Shown here: positions 54,555 to 63,056 of the stretch, one piece after another
How positions within the stretch are numbered: the stretch's first letter is position 1
Layout of the letters: each line of letters opens with the position of its first letter
NCBI RefSeq assembly: GCF_040822115.1
Contig: NZ_CP162004.1
Span: 2,790,001-2,854,000, forward strand
Origin: Flavobacterium sp. WC2421
Lineage (GTDB): Bacteria > Bacteroidota > Bacteroidia > Flavobacteriales > Flavobacteriaceae
Direction of reading: 5' to 3'
Length of the DNA: 64,000 nt
Notes under the pieces: generated by a model
Database searches by the model: none
The model's input: the letters and a program-made list of their open reading frames with translations, nothing else
What the model was told of the DNA's origin: nothing
Made by a program: the position numbers and the translations under genes

Positions 54555-55748
54555 TTATTCCTTTTCAAATAGTCCAATAGTACCACCAACCCAATTCTTA
54601 TCTTTATTGAATTTTACGCCAATCATTTCTCCACGACTTAATCGAACCAAATTGCAAAGTAGAGTAGGTGCAACATCATTTTTTTTCCAGGTGCAAAGAA
54701 CACGGACTTCCGCCTTTACTTTTCCTTCTGGTGATTGAACAATGGGCATGTAATTTACTTTTTTCTGAAGTATATAAAGTTCTTTTTCGACCACAGCTTC
54801 AATATCTTCTTTTTTCACATGAAAAATCACTCCAGATCCAGAAAAAGAGAATAATGGTTTTAAAACATAATTTTCTAAATCCTCTGGTATTTCAGTTAAT
54901 TCACTTAAGAGTGTAGTCTCTATAAAGTATTTCCCTTTTAAGAAAGGCAAGATAAACTTACTTATTCTAAAAAACCAATTGGGATGTCCTGCCCATTCTA
55001 CATCAAGATCGTCTGAAAAATGGAAATTTAATTTTAAATCAGTGCGCAAATCCAATTCATCAAAAATCACTCGATTGTAAATTCTTCTTACAAGAATCTC
55101 ATTACCTTCTTTATTTTTATAAAAAAGTTGCTTTCCTTTTTTAATCAGTTCCGTAACGCAAACTATAGGTATACCTAAATCTCTTTTGCAATAATAAAAG
55201 TCGATTTTAGTGTTTTGCTTTTCAGGTTCAATTTCAAGCAGAATAACATTTTCTTTAGGGTAATTATTACAAATTACTTCTTCGAGATTTTGCATGTATT
55301 CTTCTTCAGTAATTCCAGTAATAAATGGAGTTAGTTCATTTATAAATGGATAGTGTTTCTTAAATTTATTAAATAAATTAACTTGATAATTAAACAAAGA
55401 TGGGAATCCTTGTACTTCTATCAATTTAGGAATAATGATTCCATCTTCTTCACAAATTCCGAAATCAATCGCTAAAAAAGTCGTGTGATTATCTTCATTT
55501 GGAACTTTATGATTTAGTTCTAATGATTTATCAGTTAGCTTTTTAAAGTCTTTACTCTGAATTAAAGCTATAACTTCATTCGAGCCTTCGATTAATTGTT
55601 TTTTTAAATCTTTAGATATAAAAAAAGGAGTTTCTCCTAATCGAAAAGTAGGTTCGTAATCAAAATCAGAGGCAATATCATCTTTAAATTCCTGATATTT
55701 TTTATCTGTAAATTGTTCATTAAATAATTTTCGATACTTTGGAATCAT
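54555..55748 (-). CDS. ATP-grasp-like ligase (first of the amidoligase cluster, last in transcription)
   Basis: A 397-aa protein with no signal peptide. The ATP-grasp core appears near the C-terminus: YVLKPLFSFSGSGVIFHV (ATP-binding Lys and Gly/Ser loop, about residues 291-308), then EVRVLCTWKK and KFNKDKNWVGGTIG. The N-terminal half (FLAIDFGICEEDGIIIPKLI, VEWAGHPNWFFRIS) looks like a glutathionylspermidine-synthase or permuted ATP-grasp relative. It begins 14 nt after the amidotransferase gene. It likely forms an amide or peptide bond; substrate unknown. Confidence 0.75.
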   Translation of the reverse strand: MIPKYRKLFNEQFTDKKYQEFKDDIASDFDYEPTFRLGETPFFISKDLKKQLIEGSNEVIALIQSKDFKKLTDKSLELNHKVPNEDNHTTFLAIDFGICEEDGIIIPKLIEVQGFPSLFNYQVNLFNKFKKHYPFINELTPFITGITEEEYMQNLEEVICNNYPKENVILLEIEPEKQNTKIDFYYCKRDLGIPIVCVTELIKKGKQLFYKNKEGNEILVRRIYNRVIFDELDLRTDLKLNFHFSDDLDVEWAGHPNWFFRISKFILPFLKGKYFIETTLLSELTEIPEDLENYVLKPLFSFSGSGVIFHVKKEDIEAVVEKELYILQKKVNYMPIVQSPEGKVKAEVRVLCTWKKNDVAPTLLCNLVRLSRGEMIGVKFNKDKNWVGGTIGLFEKE

Positions 55749-55762
55749 AAGATTTGGGGTGA

Positions 55763-56593
55763 TTAATTAGACATGATTTTTTTTGTTTTTATCAAGTCGT
55801 TTATTGCAGTTCGAAGAAAATTTGGAATCAAGGTTTCGTTTGTTCTGTATATTTTATCGTCATCCATTAGGTCTTCAAGCATATTTCTAAACTTTCTTTT
55901 CCCTTTCATATTTCTAATTTTATCCTTCGCTTCTTTATTTCTTAAGTGGGAAACAAAACTAATAGGATCGGCCTCTGGATGGAATTGTGTTCCTACAAAA
56001 TAATCTGTAAAACGTACTGCCATTATAGCACGTTCATATTGAACATGATCTCTAATTTTTTCTAATGAAATTATCTTTGCTCCTTTTTTCTTAAATACAC
56101 TTAGCTTAGGTTGAACTACTTGATAATCTCTAGAATCAATTGCATAAAAAGGATCGCTTAATCCTTCAAAAAGCGGGTCTAAAAGGCCTTCTTTAGTTTT
56201 ATGAATCGTCATTACGCCAAATGAAGTATCGTTCCTTTTTGTTATTTCGGCCAAACCAAAATGTTTACAAGCCATTTGAAAAGAGTGACAAATAAACAAA
56301 ACATGTTTTTTTATCTCATTTTCGGTATTCCACTTGGTTAAAGCATCAATGAATTCATAGTATTTCGTATCCCAAGTTCCATCACCAATTAACGGATTTC
56401 CCGGACCACCAGTAGAAATATAAATATCAAACAGGTTGATTTCAGGTAATTCACATTTTCCCCTTACATCAAATATTTTAAAGTCTACAATAGGGTTAAA
56501 TCTACTAATAACATCAATAATACAACGCATGCCTTGATTGGGCTCGCCATTATACATGTCTAAAAGTGCTATTGTTATCTTTTTCTTGCTCAT
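55763..56593 (-). CDS. Class I glutamine amidotransferase-like protein
   Basis: 276 aa from the ATG at 56593; an in-frame ATG at 56620 would add nine residues. The catalytic triad is Cys102 in LFICHSFQMACKHFG, His205 and Glu207 in GTQFHPEADP. The N-terminal YISTGGPGNPL is the oxyanion region. The C-terminal 60 residues are a basic helical extension not found in GuaA-type domains. In a cluster with amide-forming ligases it may supply ammonia from glutamine or hydrolyse a gamma-glutamyl bond. It starts 42 nt after the YbdK-like gene. Confidence 0.9.
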   Translation of the reverse strand: MSKKKITIALLDMYNGEPNQGMRCIIDVISRFNPIVDFKIFDVRGKCELPEINLFDIYISTGGPGNPLIGDGTWDTKYYEFIDALTKWNTENEIKKHVLFICHSFQMACKHFGLAEITKRNDTSFGVMTIHKTKEGLLDPLFEGLSDPFYAIDSRDYQVVQPKLSVFKKKGAKIISLEKIRDHVQYERAIMAVRFTDYFVGTQFHPEADPISFVSHLRNKEAKDKIRNMKGKRKFRNMLEDLMDDDKIYRTNETLIPNFLRTAINDLIKTKKIMSN

Positions 56594-56635
56594 TTTTAAA
56601 TCTTTATAAATAATCCGCAAAGTTAATCTATTATT

Positions 56636-57742
56636 TTATAATCCTTTTGTGAATTCTCCGGTTATAAAATCAACCACTTTTGTCAAGTCATTTGTTTTTT
56701 CGAAAACGGCCAACTGTTTTGCGGCGCCAGTTCCATTTTTTAGAATTTCATGAACATAATTAATGTGATCACGGCTTCCTAATTCATCAACTACATCGTC
56801 AACAAATTCAAGTAATTCTAAAATTAGCATTCTTGTTTCAACTTCTTTTTGAAGTCCAAAATCAATCATATGTCCTTCAATTCCATAACGAGCAGCACGA
56901 AATTTATTTTCTTTTATTAGCGCTAATCTATAAATATTAAAACTCATGTTGTGTAAGTTTAATTTATACAATTTAGCAACAACAGCTTGAATTACAGAAA
57001 CTATACACATCGTCTCCTCAACTGTTAAACTCATATCACAAATACGAAATTCAATGGTATCATAGAAAGGATGCAAGCGTAAATCCCACCAAATTTTCTT
57101 TGGATTATCAATGCAATTAGTTTTTACTAAAGTCTCCAAAAAGTTATCATAAGAGGCAACCGAATCAAAATATTCTGGTAAACCGGTTCGTGGAAATTTA
57201 TCAAAAACTTTTGTTCGAAACGATTTATACCCTGTTTGTCGACCTTCCCAAAAAGGGGAGTTAGTTGATAGCGCAAAAATATGCGGAAGAAAATAGCAAG
57301 CCTGATTCATTAATTGCAATCCAATCTCTCTGTTTTCGATACCTACATGACAATGCATTCCAAAGATTAAATTGGATCGAGCAGCATCTTGTAATTCATT
57401 AACAATCGTGTGATAACGGGGATCATCTGTAATGGGTTGGTCTTGCCATTTAGAAAAAGGATGGGTTCCAGCACCACCAACAATCAAATTTTGCTTATCG
57501 GCTAATTCAACAATTTTAGTTCTTAAAAACTTAATCTCTTTCTCCGCTTCATCAACATTTTTGCAAATATTAGTCCCTACTTCCACAACAGATTGATGCA
57601 TTTCTGCTTTTACCTGTTCATTTAGTATAATTTTAGCTCCATCAACAATTTTTGATAGATGGGAGCGTAAGTCTCTTGTTTCGGGATCTATAATTTGATA
57701 TTCTTCTTCAACACCAAGTGTAAAAACAGGTAATTTTTTCAT
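56636..57742 (-). CDS. YbdK-type carboxylate-amine ligase (GCS2 family)
   Basis: A 368-aa member of the GCS2 family. The nucleotide/metal-binding Glu run is TLGVEEEYQIIDPE (Glu12-14). FGMHCHVGIENRE (about 129-141) and FYDTIEFRICDMS provide further active-site residues. YbdK-like enzymes show weak glutamate-cysteine ligase activity; the true role is generally unknown. Its place among two ATP-grasp genes, an amidotransferase and an esterase suggests a step in making a peptide-like metabolite rather than glutathione. Confidence 0.92.
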   Translation of the reverse strand: MKKLPVFTLGVEEEYQIIDPETRDLRSHLSKIVDGAKIILNEQVKAEMHQSVVEVGTNICKNVDEAEKEIKFLRTKIVELADKQNLIVGGAGTHPFSKWQDQPITDDPRYHTIVNELQDAARSNLIFGMHCHVGIENREIGLQLMNQACYFLPHIFALSTNSPFWEGRQTGYKSFRTKVFDKFPRTGLPEYFDSVASYDNFLETLVKTNCIDNPKKIWWDLRLHPFYDTIEFRICDMSLTVEETMCIVSVIQAVVAKLYKLNLHNMSFNIYRLALIKENKFRAARYGIEGHMIDFGLQKEVETRMLILELLEFVDDVVDELGSRDHINYVHEILKNGTGAAKQLAVFEKTNDLTKVVDFITGEFTKGL

Positions 57743-57784
57743 TTCTATTTTTTTAGGAGCATTTTCCAGCTATTCGATACAATC

Positions 57785-57807
57785 CATCTCGTGAAAAACG
57801 AGATGGG
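57785..57807. repeat. Intercistronic hairpin within the amidoligase cluster
   Basis: CCATCTCGT (57785-57793) pairs perfectly with ACGAGATGG (57799-57807) around GAAAA. On the minus-strand transcript no U-run follows, so it is an mRNA hairpin rather than an evident terminator; a partial terminator could still tune downstream expression. Confidence 0.6.
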
Positions 57808-57851
57808 ATTTTCTCTTCTATCTGGGCTAGGGAATTGGATTTAATGGAATA

Positions 57852-58799
57852 CTATTTTATTGCAACAGCTTCCTTCATAAAAGTTCCCCAAGTCAAATTC
57901 ATTTTTCCTGGCTTTTGTTTTTTTGCGGCAGCAATAGCCATTTTTGCTGATTCTTCAACCACCCATTCAAAATTTTCAGCACCAACTGATGTTAGTTCTG
58001 CATCAGGAGCTGGATTACCAAAATCAATTGCATAAGGAATTCCATCACGTACAGCAAATTCAACCGTATTAAAATCATAACCTAATCCTTTACAAAGTCT
58101 TAATGTATAATCTTTTATGGTTGCTAGAAGTTTTTTATCTACTGGTGGACCATCAATTACATAACGCAAATGATGCGGATTTCTAGGTTCATATTGCATA
58201 ATGCGCACTGCTTTGCAGCCTAGGCAATAGACTCTAAAATATTCAGTAAAAACAATTTCTTCTTGAAGCATCATTACGAGTTGCCCTGTTTCCTGATGTT
58301 TCTCCCAAAATTCTTCTTTATTTTCTAATCGATACACATTTTTCCAGCCACCACCAGCATACGGTTTCATATAAGCAGGAAATTTTATGTAATCAAAAAT
58401 AGCTTCCCAGTTCATTGGGTATTTCAAATTTCTAAATGATTTTCCTGTAGTGTCTGTAGGATGTTCTGCCGAAGGAAGGAGTACTGTATTAGGTAAAGGT
58501 ACACCAAGAGTATCGGCTAATGAATTATTGAAAAATTTATCATCTGCGCTCCACCAGAATGGATTATTAATCACATTTGTTCCAGTTAAAGCAGCGTTTT
58601 TTAGATACGCTCTATAAAAAGGAACATCTTGTGAAATTCGGTCTATTATTACTGCGTATTCACCGTCTTTATTTTGAACGACCATATCTATACCAACCGC
58701 TTCAGCTATAATATCTTTTTCGTTTTTTGAATTAACTCTGTCAATAAATGCTTGAGGAAAGGTATCTTCCATTCCAAATAAAATTCCGATTTTTTTCAT
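57852..58799 (-). CDS. RimK-like ATP-grasp ligase
   Basis: A 315-aa ATP-grasp enzyme. The N-terminal Rossmann-like part opens KKIGILFGMEDTFPQAFID. The nucleotide loop is FPAYMKPYAGGGWKNVYRL (about 142-160), the hinge MMLQEEIVFTEYFRVY, and the metal site TVEFAVRDGIPYAIDFGNP (about 254-272, with Glu and Asp/Asn ligands). It resembles D-Ala-D-Ala ligase/RimK-like amidoligases. It lies 41 nt after the esterase gene and 109 nt before the YbdK-like gene in transcription order. Confidence 0.85.
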   Translation of the reverse strand: MKKIGILFGMEDTFPQAFIDRVNSKNEKDIIAEAVGIDMVVQNKDGEYAVIIDRISQDVPFYRAYLKNAALTGTNVINNPFWWSADDKFFNNSLADTLGVPLPNTVLLPSAEHPTDTTGKSFRNLKYPMNWEAIFDYIKFPAYMKPYAGGGWKNVYRLENKEEFWEKHQETGQLVMMLQEEIVFTEYFRVYCLGCKAVRIMQYEPRNPHHLRYVIDGPPVDKKLLATIKDYTLRLCKGLGYDFNTVEFAVRDGIPYAIDFGNPAPDAELTSVGAENFEWVVEESAKMAIAAAKKQKPGKMNLTWGTFMKEAVAIK

Positions 58800-58840
58800 T
58801 TTGATATATTTTTTCTTGATTAGTTAATTTAGTAGTAGGA

Positions 58841-59554
58841 CTAATAAAATTTTATTCTTGATAAATAATGTGGAAACATTTCTTTCCAAACTGGCCAATC
58901 ATGCTGTCTATCTGGGCGAACATCCAGCCAATGATGCACATTTCTATCACTAAGTACTTTACTTAATTTTAGATTAGCATCATAACAGATATCCCAATTT
59001 GAAGTCCCTAAAACAATATCCATGTTCCATAATTCATAATCTTCTAGACCGTATAAGTAATCTAAAGGACTATTGTAAAATACATCGTCATTATGAAATC
59101 CGTCCATAAAACTTTTAATGTCAAAAGCGCCACTCATAGAAAATAAATGACTTACATATCCTGGATGTCTAAAAGCAAAATTTGCTGCATGATAACCACC
59201 AAAACTGCAACCAGCAACTACCACTTTACCTGATGGAGTGTTGTTTTTTACTTTTTCCACAATTTCATGACAAATCATTTTGTCATACCAAACATGATTT
59301 TCTATGCGATGCACTGGGTGAATTTGTTTATTGTAAAAACTGTCTTTATCAATACTGTCCGGACAATAAATTTGAATTAATCCCTGTTCAATAAACCATT
59401 TTGCCGATTCGATGAGTCCCATATCTTTGTTCTCATGAAAACTTCCCATAGATGTTGGAAATAAAATCACTGGATAGCCCGAATGACCAAATACTAACAT
59501 TTCAATCTCTCTATTTAGGTTTGGAGAATACCATTTGAAATATTCCTCTTTCAT
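58841..59554 (-). CDS. Esterase-family alpha/beta hydrolase
   Basis: A 237-aa cytoplasmic hydrolase (COG4947-like). The nucleophile elbow is VVAGCSFGGYHAAN (Ser117), and His lies in DRQHDWPVWKEMFP (about 222). It opens YFKWYSPNLNREIEMLVFG with GYPVILFPTSMGSFHENK. It is the first gene of the five-gene minus-strand cluster. It may hydrolyse an ester or thioester in the metabolite made by the ligases, or act as an acyl transferase (inference). Confidence 0.87.
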   Translation of the reverse strand: MKEEYFKWYSPNLNREIEMLVFGHSGYPVILFPTSMGSFHENKDMGLIESAKWFIEQGLIQIYCPDSIDKDSFYNKQIHPVHRIENHVWYDKMICHEIVEKVKNNTPSGKVVVAGCSFGGYHAANFAFRHPGYVSHLFSMSGAFDIKSFMDGFHNDDVFYNSPLDYLYGLEDYELWNMDIVLGTSNWDICYDANLKLSKVLSDRNVHHWLDVRPDRQHDWPVWKEMFPHYLSRIKFY

Positions 59555-59766
59555 AACTTTGTTTTAACAATTATAATGAAAAAAAATGTAAAATAGACAT
59601 AAATAAAGTGTCAAATTTTAATTTTATTATAAAAAACAGAACGAATAATGAAAACAAAGAATCCAATAGCAACAGACTCCTAAAAGCTGTTTTTTTTAAA
59701 TAATATGTAATTAATAAATCTATAGTGAATTTATTAACTAGAACTATATTGGGTTAGTCTTGCCTT

Positions 59767-60162
59767 TTAAGGTTGTTCAAATAATTGTATTTGACTCTTT
59801 AATCTTTCCACAAGCATTCCCATCATTCTTTTATTAAGACTCGATGAGTTTTTTATGTATATTACATATTCATCAATAGTAAACAACCCAATAACCATCC
59901 CTTTTAAGGCATTGCGATACTTGATGTCTTTTTGAATAGCATTTTCTATTTGTGCTAATTTCTTCTCTGTTGACTGGGAGTAGAAATCATTTTTATATTT
60001 AGTGATATAATTCTTAAAAGAAGCGATGAATAAATCATTTTGTAATTTCAAAATAGGGCGTAGCACCTGATTTTGAAACACTTCGTCAGAAGAGGAGCTT
60101 AAACCCACTGTTCCTATTGTTTCTCCTCGTAATTCCTTTAAAAAAATTGCTCTTTCGTTCAT
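59767..60162 (-). CDS. Hypothetical helical protein
   Basis: 131 aa from the ATG at 60162. An upstream in-frame ATG at 60288 overlaps the divergent thioesterase gene and would add a hydrophobic, Phe-rich segment, so the shorter start is preferred. The opening MNERAIFLKELRGETIGTVG and long helices (QVLRPILKLQNDLFIASFKN, RNALKGMVIGLFTIDEYVI) give no recognised domain; similar proteins are sometimes labelled glyoxalase without support. Cytoplasmic, function unknown. Confidence 0.7.
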   Translation of the reverse strand: MNERAIFLKELRGETIGTVGLSSSSDEVFQNQVLRPILKLQNDLFIASFKNYITKYKNDFYSQSTEKKLAQIENAIQKDIKYRNALKGMVIGLFTIDEYVIYIKNSSSLNKRMMGMLVERLKSQIQLFEQP

Positions 60163-60230
60163 CTTTTTTTCTTTAAAATTAAATAAAAATAAGCATGGAA
60201 ATGTTACTTTAGCATTATTAAATAAAAAAC

Positions 60231-60614
60231 ATGCGATTTCATACCAGAAAATGGGTAAAACCCGAAGACTTAAATCCAAATGGAACATTATTTGGAGGTC
60301 AATTATTAGCTTGGATTGATGAAGAATTAGCTTTATACACCATCATACAACTAGAAAACTCAAGAGTAGTTACAAAACATATGTCTGAAATCAATTTTAG
60401 AAGTTCAGCAAAACAAGGAGATATTATTGAAATTGGAATTGACGTGGTGAAATTTGGTCATACATCACTTACCTTAAAATGTGAAGCTAGAAATATGATG
60501 ACTCGGGAGACAATCATTTCAATAGATAGTACTACAATGGTCAATTTAGGCAGTGATGGAAAACCAGCAGCTCACGGAAAAAAAGAGATTGAATTTGTAA
60601 AAGATCGTCTTTAA
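60231..60614 (+). CDS. Acyl-CoA thioesterase (YciA-type hotdog fold)
   Basis: A 127-aa hotdog protein. The central helix motif is NPNGTLFGGQLLAWIDEELAL (represented by GTLFGGQLLAWIDEE, about 19-33), with the catalytic Asp in WIDE. Then VTKHMSEINFRSSAKQGDII and the strand HTSLTLKCEARNM follow. It hydrolyses acyl-CoA thioesters to free acid and CoA. Divergent from the hypothetical gene across 68 nt, and convergent with an ACT-domain gene. Confidence 0.92.
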   Translation: MRFHTRKWVKPEDLNPNGTLFGGQLLAWIDEELALYTIIQLENSRVVTKHMSEINFRSSAKQGDIIEIGIDVVKFGHTSLTLKCEARNMMTRETIISIDSTTMVNLGSDGKPAAHGKKEIEFVKDRL

Positions 60615-60620
60615 TATTCT

Positions 60621-61013
60621 TTAACGGGAAAAATGATTTAAAATTTCCATGGCTTTATGTATGTCCTTTTGGTCGACAAATATATGGTCATGATAAAATG
60701 CAGCAACAACATTACAACTAATGCCATCTTGTGCGAGTACACTTGAAAAAGCAGCTGTTAATCCTACCGCTTCTAAAGAAGAGTGTACTGTCAAGGTAAT
60801 CCAAGAAGCAATAAATGAATAGTCTAAATTTAATCGATCAGCGAGCTCTTTTTTTATAATTACGGTGGTTCCTTCTTGCTCTTTGAATATTAAAATTATT
60901 TCTTCTAGGTTAATTTTTTTAAGATCATCAGTGATACAAAATACATAGTCCCCAATATTATGTTGGGGCTTCATGCTTTTTAGTAATGTTTCTAAATTTT
61001 TTTCTCCTGCCAT
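60621..61013 (-). CDS. ACT-domain protein (DUF-type amino-acid sensor)
   Basis: 130 aa from the ATG at 61013; the longer start at 61046 overlaps the next gene. Two ACT-like halves are visible: HNIGDYVFCITDDLKKINLE with GTTVIIKKELADRLNLDYSF, then WITLTVHSSLEAVGLTAAFS, ending HDHIFVDQKDIHKAMEILNH. The second block matches the COG3602 family of stand-alone ACT proteins, which are thought to bind amino acids. It overlaps no essential gene and sits 1 nt from the CBU_0592-like gene, so they are one operon. Confidence 0.85.
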   Translation of the reverse strand: MAGEKNLETLLKSMKPQHNIGDYVFCITDDLKKINLEEIILIFKEQEGTTVIIKKELADRLNLDYSFIASWITLTVHSSLEAVGLTAAFSSVLAQDGISCNVVAAFYHDHIFVDQKDIHKAMEILNHFSR

Positions 61014-61014
61014 T

Positions 61015-61254
61015 TTATTTTTTTCTAAAGTAGTGTAATAAACCATATGCTGATACTAACGTCCAAGAACCTTCTAAAATAATAAAAGGCAAATAATGCA
61101 ATAATAAAGAAGCAAAACAAGCAATCCCTGCACCTACGAAATTCAAAGAAAGATAAATTATGCTTTCTTTTTTTATAGTGTCATTTAGATTTAAAAAGAA
61201 AGCGATTAATAGAATTGTTACTCCAATAAATCCAACCCAATCTGTGGTAGTCAT
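61015..61254 (-). CDS. CBU_0592-like small membrane protein
   Basis: A 79-aa protein with three hydrophobic helices (about 5-24, 33-52, 55-75). The sequence DWVGFIGVTILLIAFFLN and the ending LEGSWTLVSAYGLLHYFRKK are typical of this family, which is of unknown function. It precedes the ACT-domain gene by 1 nt. Confidence 0.82.
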   Translation of the reverse strand: MTTTDWVGFIGVTILLIAFFLNLNDTIKKESIIYLSLNFVGAGIACFASLLLHYLPFIILEGSWTLVSAYGLLHYFRKK

Positions 61255-61264
61255 AGTATTTTTT

Positions 61265-61372
61265 TTAGCTAAGCGATTTCCTTTTATCTGTTTCTAAGAG
61301 GGAGTATTCAAAATTATCGGACCATCCTGTTTTTAATGGTAAAACTTGTCGTCCACGTCCTTCTCGTATCAT
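61265..61372 (-). pseudogene. Small 35-codon ORF or gene remnant between the CBU_0592-like and MscS genes
   Basis: The minus frame from ATG at 61372 encodes MIREGRGRQVLPLK, then TGWSDNFEYSLLET, ending KSLS before TAA at 61265-61267. In the same frame upstream, AGRKAG follows a TGA at 61391. A second ATG one frame over (61394) starts MSRKKSRND, so a frameshift near 61390 could join them. The residue composition looks protein-like. It may be a small gene or the degraded end of a longer one. Confidence 0.4.
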
Positions 61373-61420
61373 TCCTGCTTTTCTTCCTGCTCATGTGCTG
61401 AAATTAGAGGAAAGTCGCAA

Positions 61421-62677
61421 CTATTTATTAATCTTATTATCCAAATTAAATTCAGACAATTCTAAATCAAAAAATTTAACTGAAGAGAATATATGATCAA
61501 AAATATCCGACATTGCATATTCATAGCTTTCCCATCTTTTATCACTTGAAAAAACATAAATTTCTATAGGCACTCCTTGTGCTGTGGATTGCAATTGACG
61601 ACACATTAAAAGCATCTCTTGATTCAACGCAGGATGGTTGCGTAAATACTGTGTTATGTATTTTCTAAATAGTCCTAAATTGGTCAAGTTTCTACCATTT
61701 ATTATAGTTGATTTATCAATTGAATTAGTAGCATTGAAGCTATCAATATCTCTTTTTTGGGTGTCAATATAATTACTGATAAGTGAAATACTTTTTAAAT
61801 CATTTAGTTCGTCATCACCTAAAAAACGAATGCTACTTGCTTTTATAAGAATATGCCTCTTAATACGCCTTCCATCTGAATTTAGCATCCCACGCCAGTT
61901 CTGGAAAGAGTCAGAACTTAAACTATATGTAGGGATAGTTGTGGTAGTATTATCAAAATTTCGAACTTTTACAGTAGTTAAATTAATTTCAATTACATCT
62001 CCATCGGCTCCAAATTTATCCATCGTAATCCAATCTCCTATCCGAATCATATCGTTTATAGATACTTGAACACTAGCAACAAATCCCAAAATAATATCTC
62101 GAAAAATCAAAATAATTAAAGCAGAAACAGCTCCCAAAGTGGTAAATAATTCCGAGATTTTAAAATCAAATAATTTTGATATGATTACGGTAATACCAAC
62201 CATCCAAAGTATAATCATAATAACCTGAATGAAACTATCAATAGGTTTATCGCTGTATCTAGGCTTCAGTTTTAAATAATCTCTTAAAGCATTAAAAATG
62301 GTTCGTATAATCCATAAAATCAGAAATACGATATAAATTCCAACTAGTTTTCCAAAAACACTTTCCCAATATTCATATTTATCAAGAATAATTGGAACTG
62401 ATTTATAGATAAACAATAACGGAATTAAATGCGCTATGTATTTAGCTGTTTTATTAGATACTAATAAATCGTCAAATTGGGTTTTTGTCTTCTGGGCAAT
62501 AAAAACCATTATAGTAACTAAAACCAACCTGAAAACCACATAGATACTATATGCCAAAAAGCATAATAATGCAATATTAAAAATTAAACTTATGTACGAT
62601 GCAAATGTATAGTTCATGCCCCATTTTCGAAAAATAGGGTAGAGTAATTGAAATATTTTTTCTATAAATTTATACAT
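61421..62677 (-). CDS. MscS-family mechanosensitive ion channel
   Basis: A 418-aa channel protein with about five membrane segments (residues 20-185). The pore-lining helix and beta domain are LGAVSALIILIFRDIILGFVA (given here by SALIILIFRDIILGFVA, about 180-196) then IRIGDWITMDKFGADGDVIEI and NTTTTIPTYSLSSDSFQNW. The large C-terminal domain and size resemble E. coli YbdG/YnaI. It releases solutes on hypo-osmotic shock or senses osmotic conditions. It overlaps the DUF3817 gene by 8 nt. Confidence 0.93.
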   Translation of the reverse strand: MYKFIEKIFQLLYPIFRKWGMNYTFASYISLIFNIALLCFLAYSIYVVFRLVLVTIMVFIAQKTKTQFDDLLVSNKTAKYIAHLIPLLFIYKSVPIILDKYEYWESVFGKLVGIYIVFLILWIIRTIFNALRDYLKLKPRYSDKPIDSFIQVIMIILWMVGITVIISKLFDFKISELFTTLGAVSALIILIFRDIILGFVASVQVSINDMIRIGDWITMDKFGADGDVIEINLTTVKVRNFDNTTTTIPTYSLSSDSFQNWRGMLNSDGRRIKRHILIKASSIRFLGDDELNDLKSISLISNYIDTQKRDIDSFNATNSIDKSTIINGRNLTNLGLFRKYITQYLRNHPALNQEMLLMCRQLQSTAQGVPIEIYVFSSDKRWESYEYAMSDIFDHIFSSVKFFDLELSEFNLDNKINK

Positions 62678-62954
62678 TTTCCAAGTATTTCTTTTCTACA
62701 TAAAAAGTACCAAAAGGAATTAAAGAAGCAATTAATATAATGATAAAAGTTTTTAAATCCCATTTTTGAGACTTTTTTAATAAAATTGCCAATAAAATAT
62801 AACCAATAAATAGGATTCCATGACTCATTCCTACTGGATATAAAAGCGTATGATACAGTTCAAAATGGTTCGGCTTGATAAAAAGCATATTAGAAAATAA
62901 AGTCAAATAGGATATCCCTTCTAGAATGGCTGTAATCTTAAAAATCTTGAACAT
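62670..62954 (-). CDS. DUF3817 membrane protein
   Basis: A 94-aa protein with three hydrophobic helices (about 5-25, 41-60, 69-88). FKITAILEGISYLTLFSNML and PVGMSHGILFIGYILLAILL are diagnostic of DUF3817. It is translationally coupled to the MscS gene (8-nt overlap). Function unknown. Confidence 0.88.
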   Translation of the reverse strand: MFKIFKITAILEGISYLTLFSNMLFIKPNHFELYHTLLYPVGMSHGILFIGYILLAILLKKSQKWDLKTFIIILIASLIPFGTFYVEKKYLENV

Positions 62955-63030
62955 TTAAATAATTTTAATTTATATCAGGCAAAATTAAGTAATAACATCG
63001 ATTTACACCCTAATCAATCACAAAGTAATT

Positions 63031-63038
63031 TACTTTTG
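63031..63038 (+). promoter_or_regulatory. -7 promoter element of the DUF6155 gene
   Basis: TACTTTTG fits TAnnTTTG, 18 nt before the ATG at 63057, leaving a very short leader. Confidence 0.5.
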
Positions 63039-63056
63039 TATTCTTAAACTTTGATA

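Noticed and set aside
57785..57807. Hairpin inside the amidoligase cluster as a transcription terminator
   Set aside because: The minus-strand RNA has no U-run after the stem; kept only as a hairpin.
60163..60288. Longer start for the hypothetical gene at 59767
   Set aside because: It crosses the divergent promoter region and the start of the thioesterase gene, and encodes a Phe-rich stretch unlike the rest.
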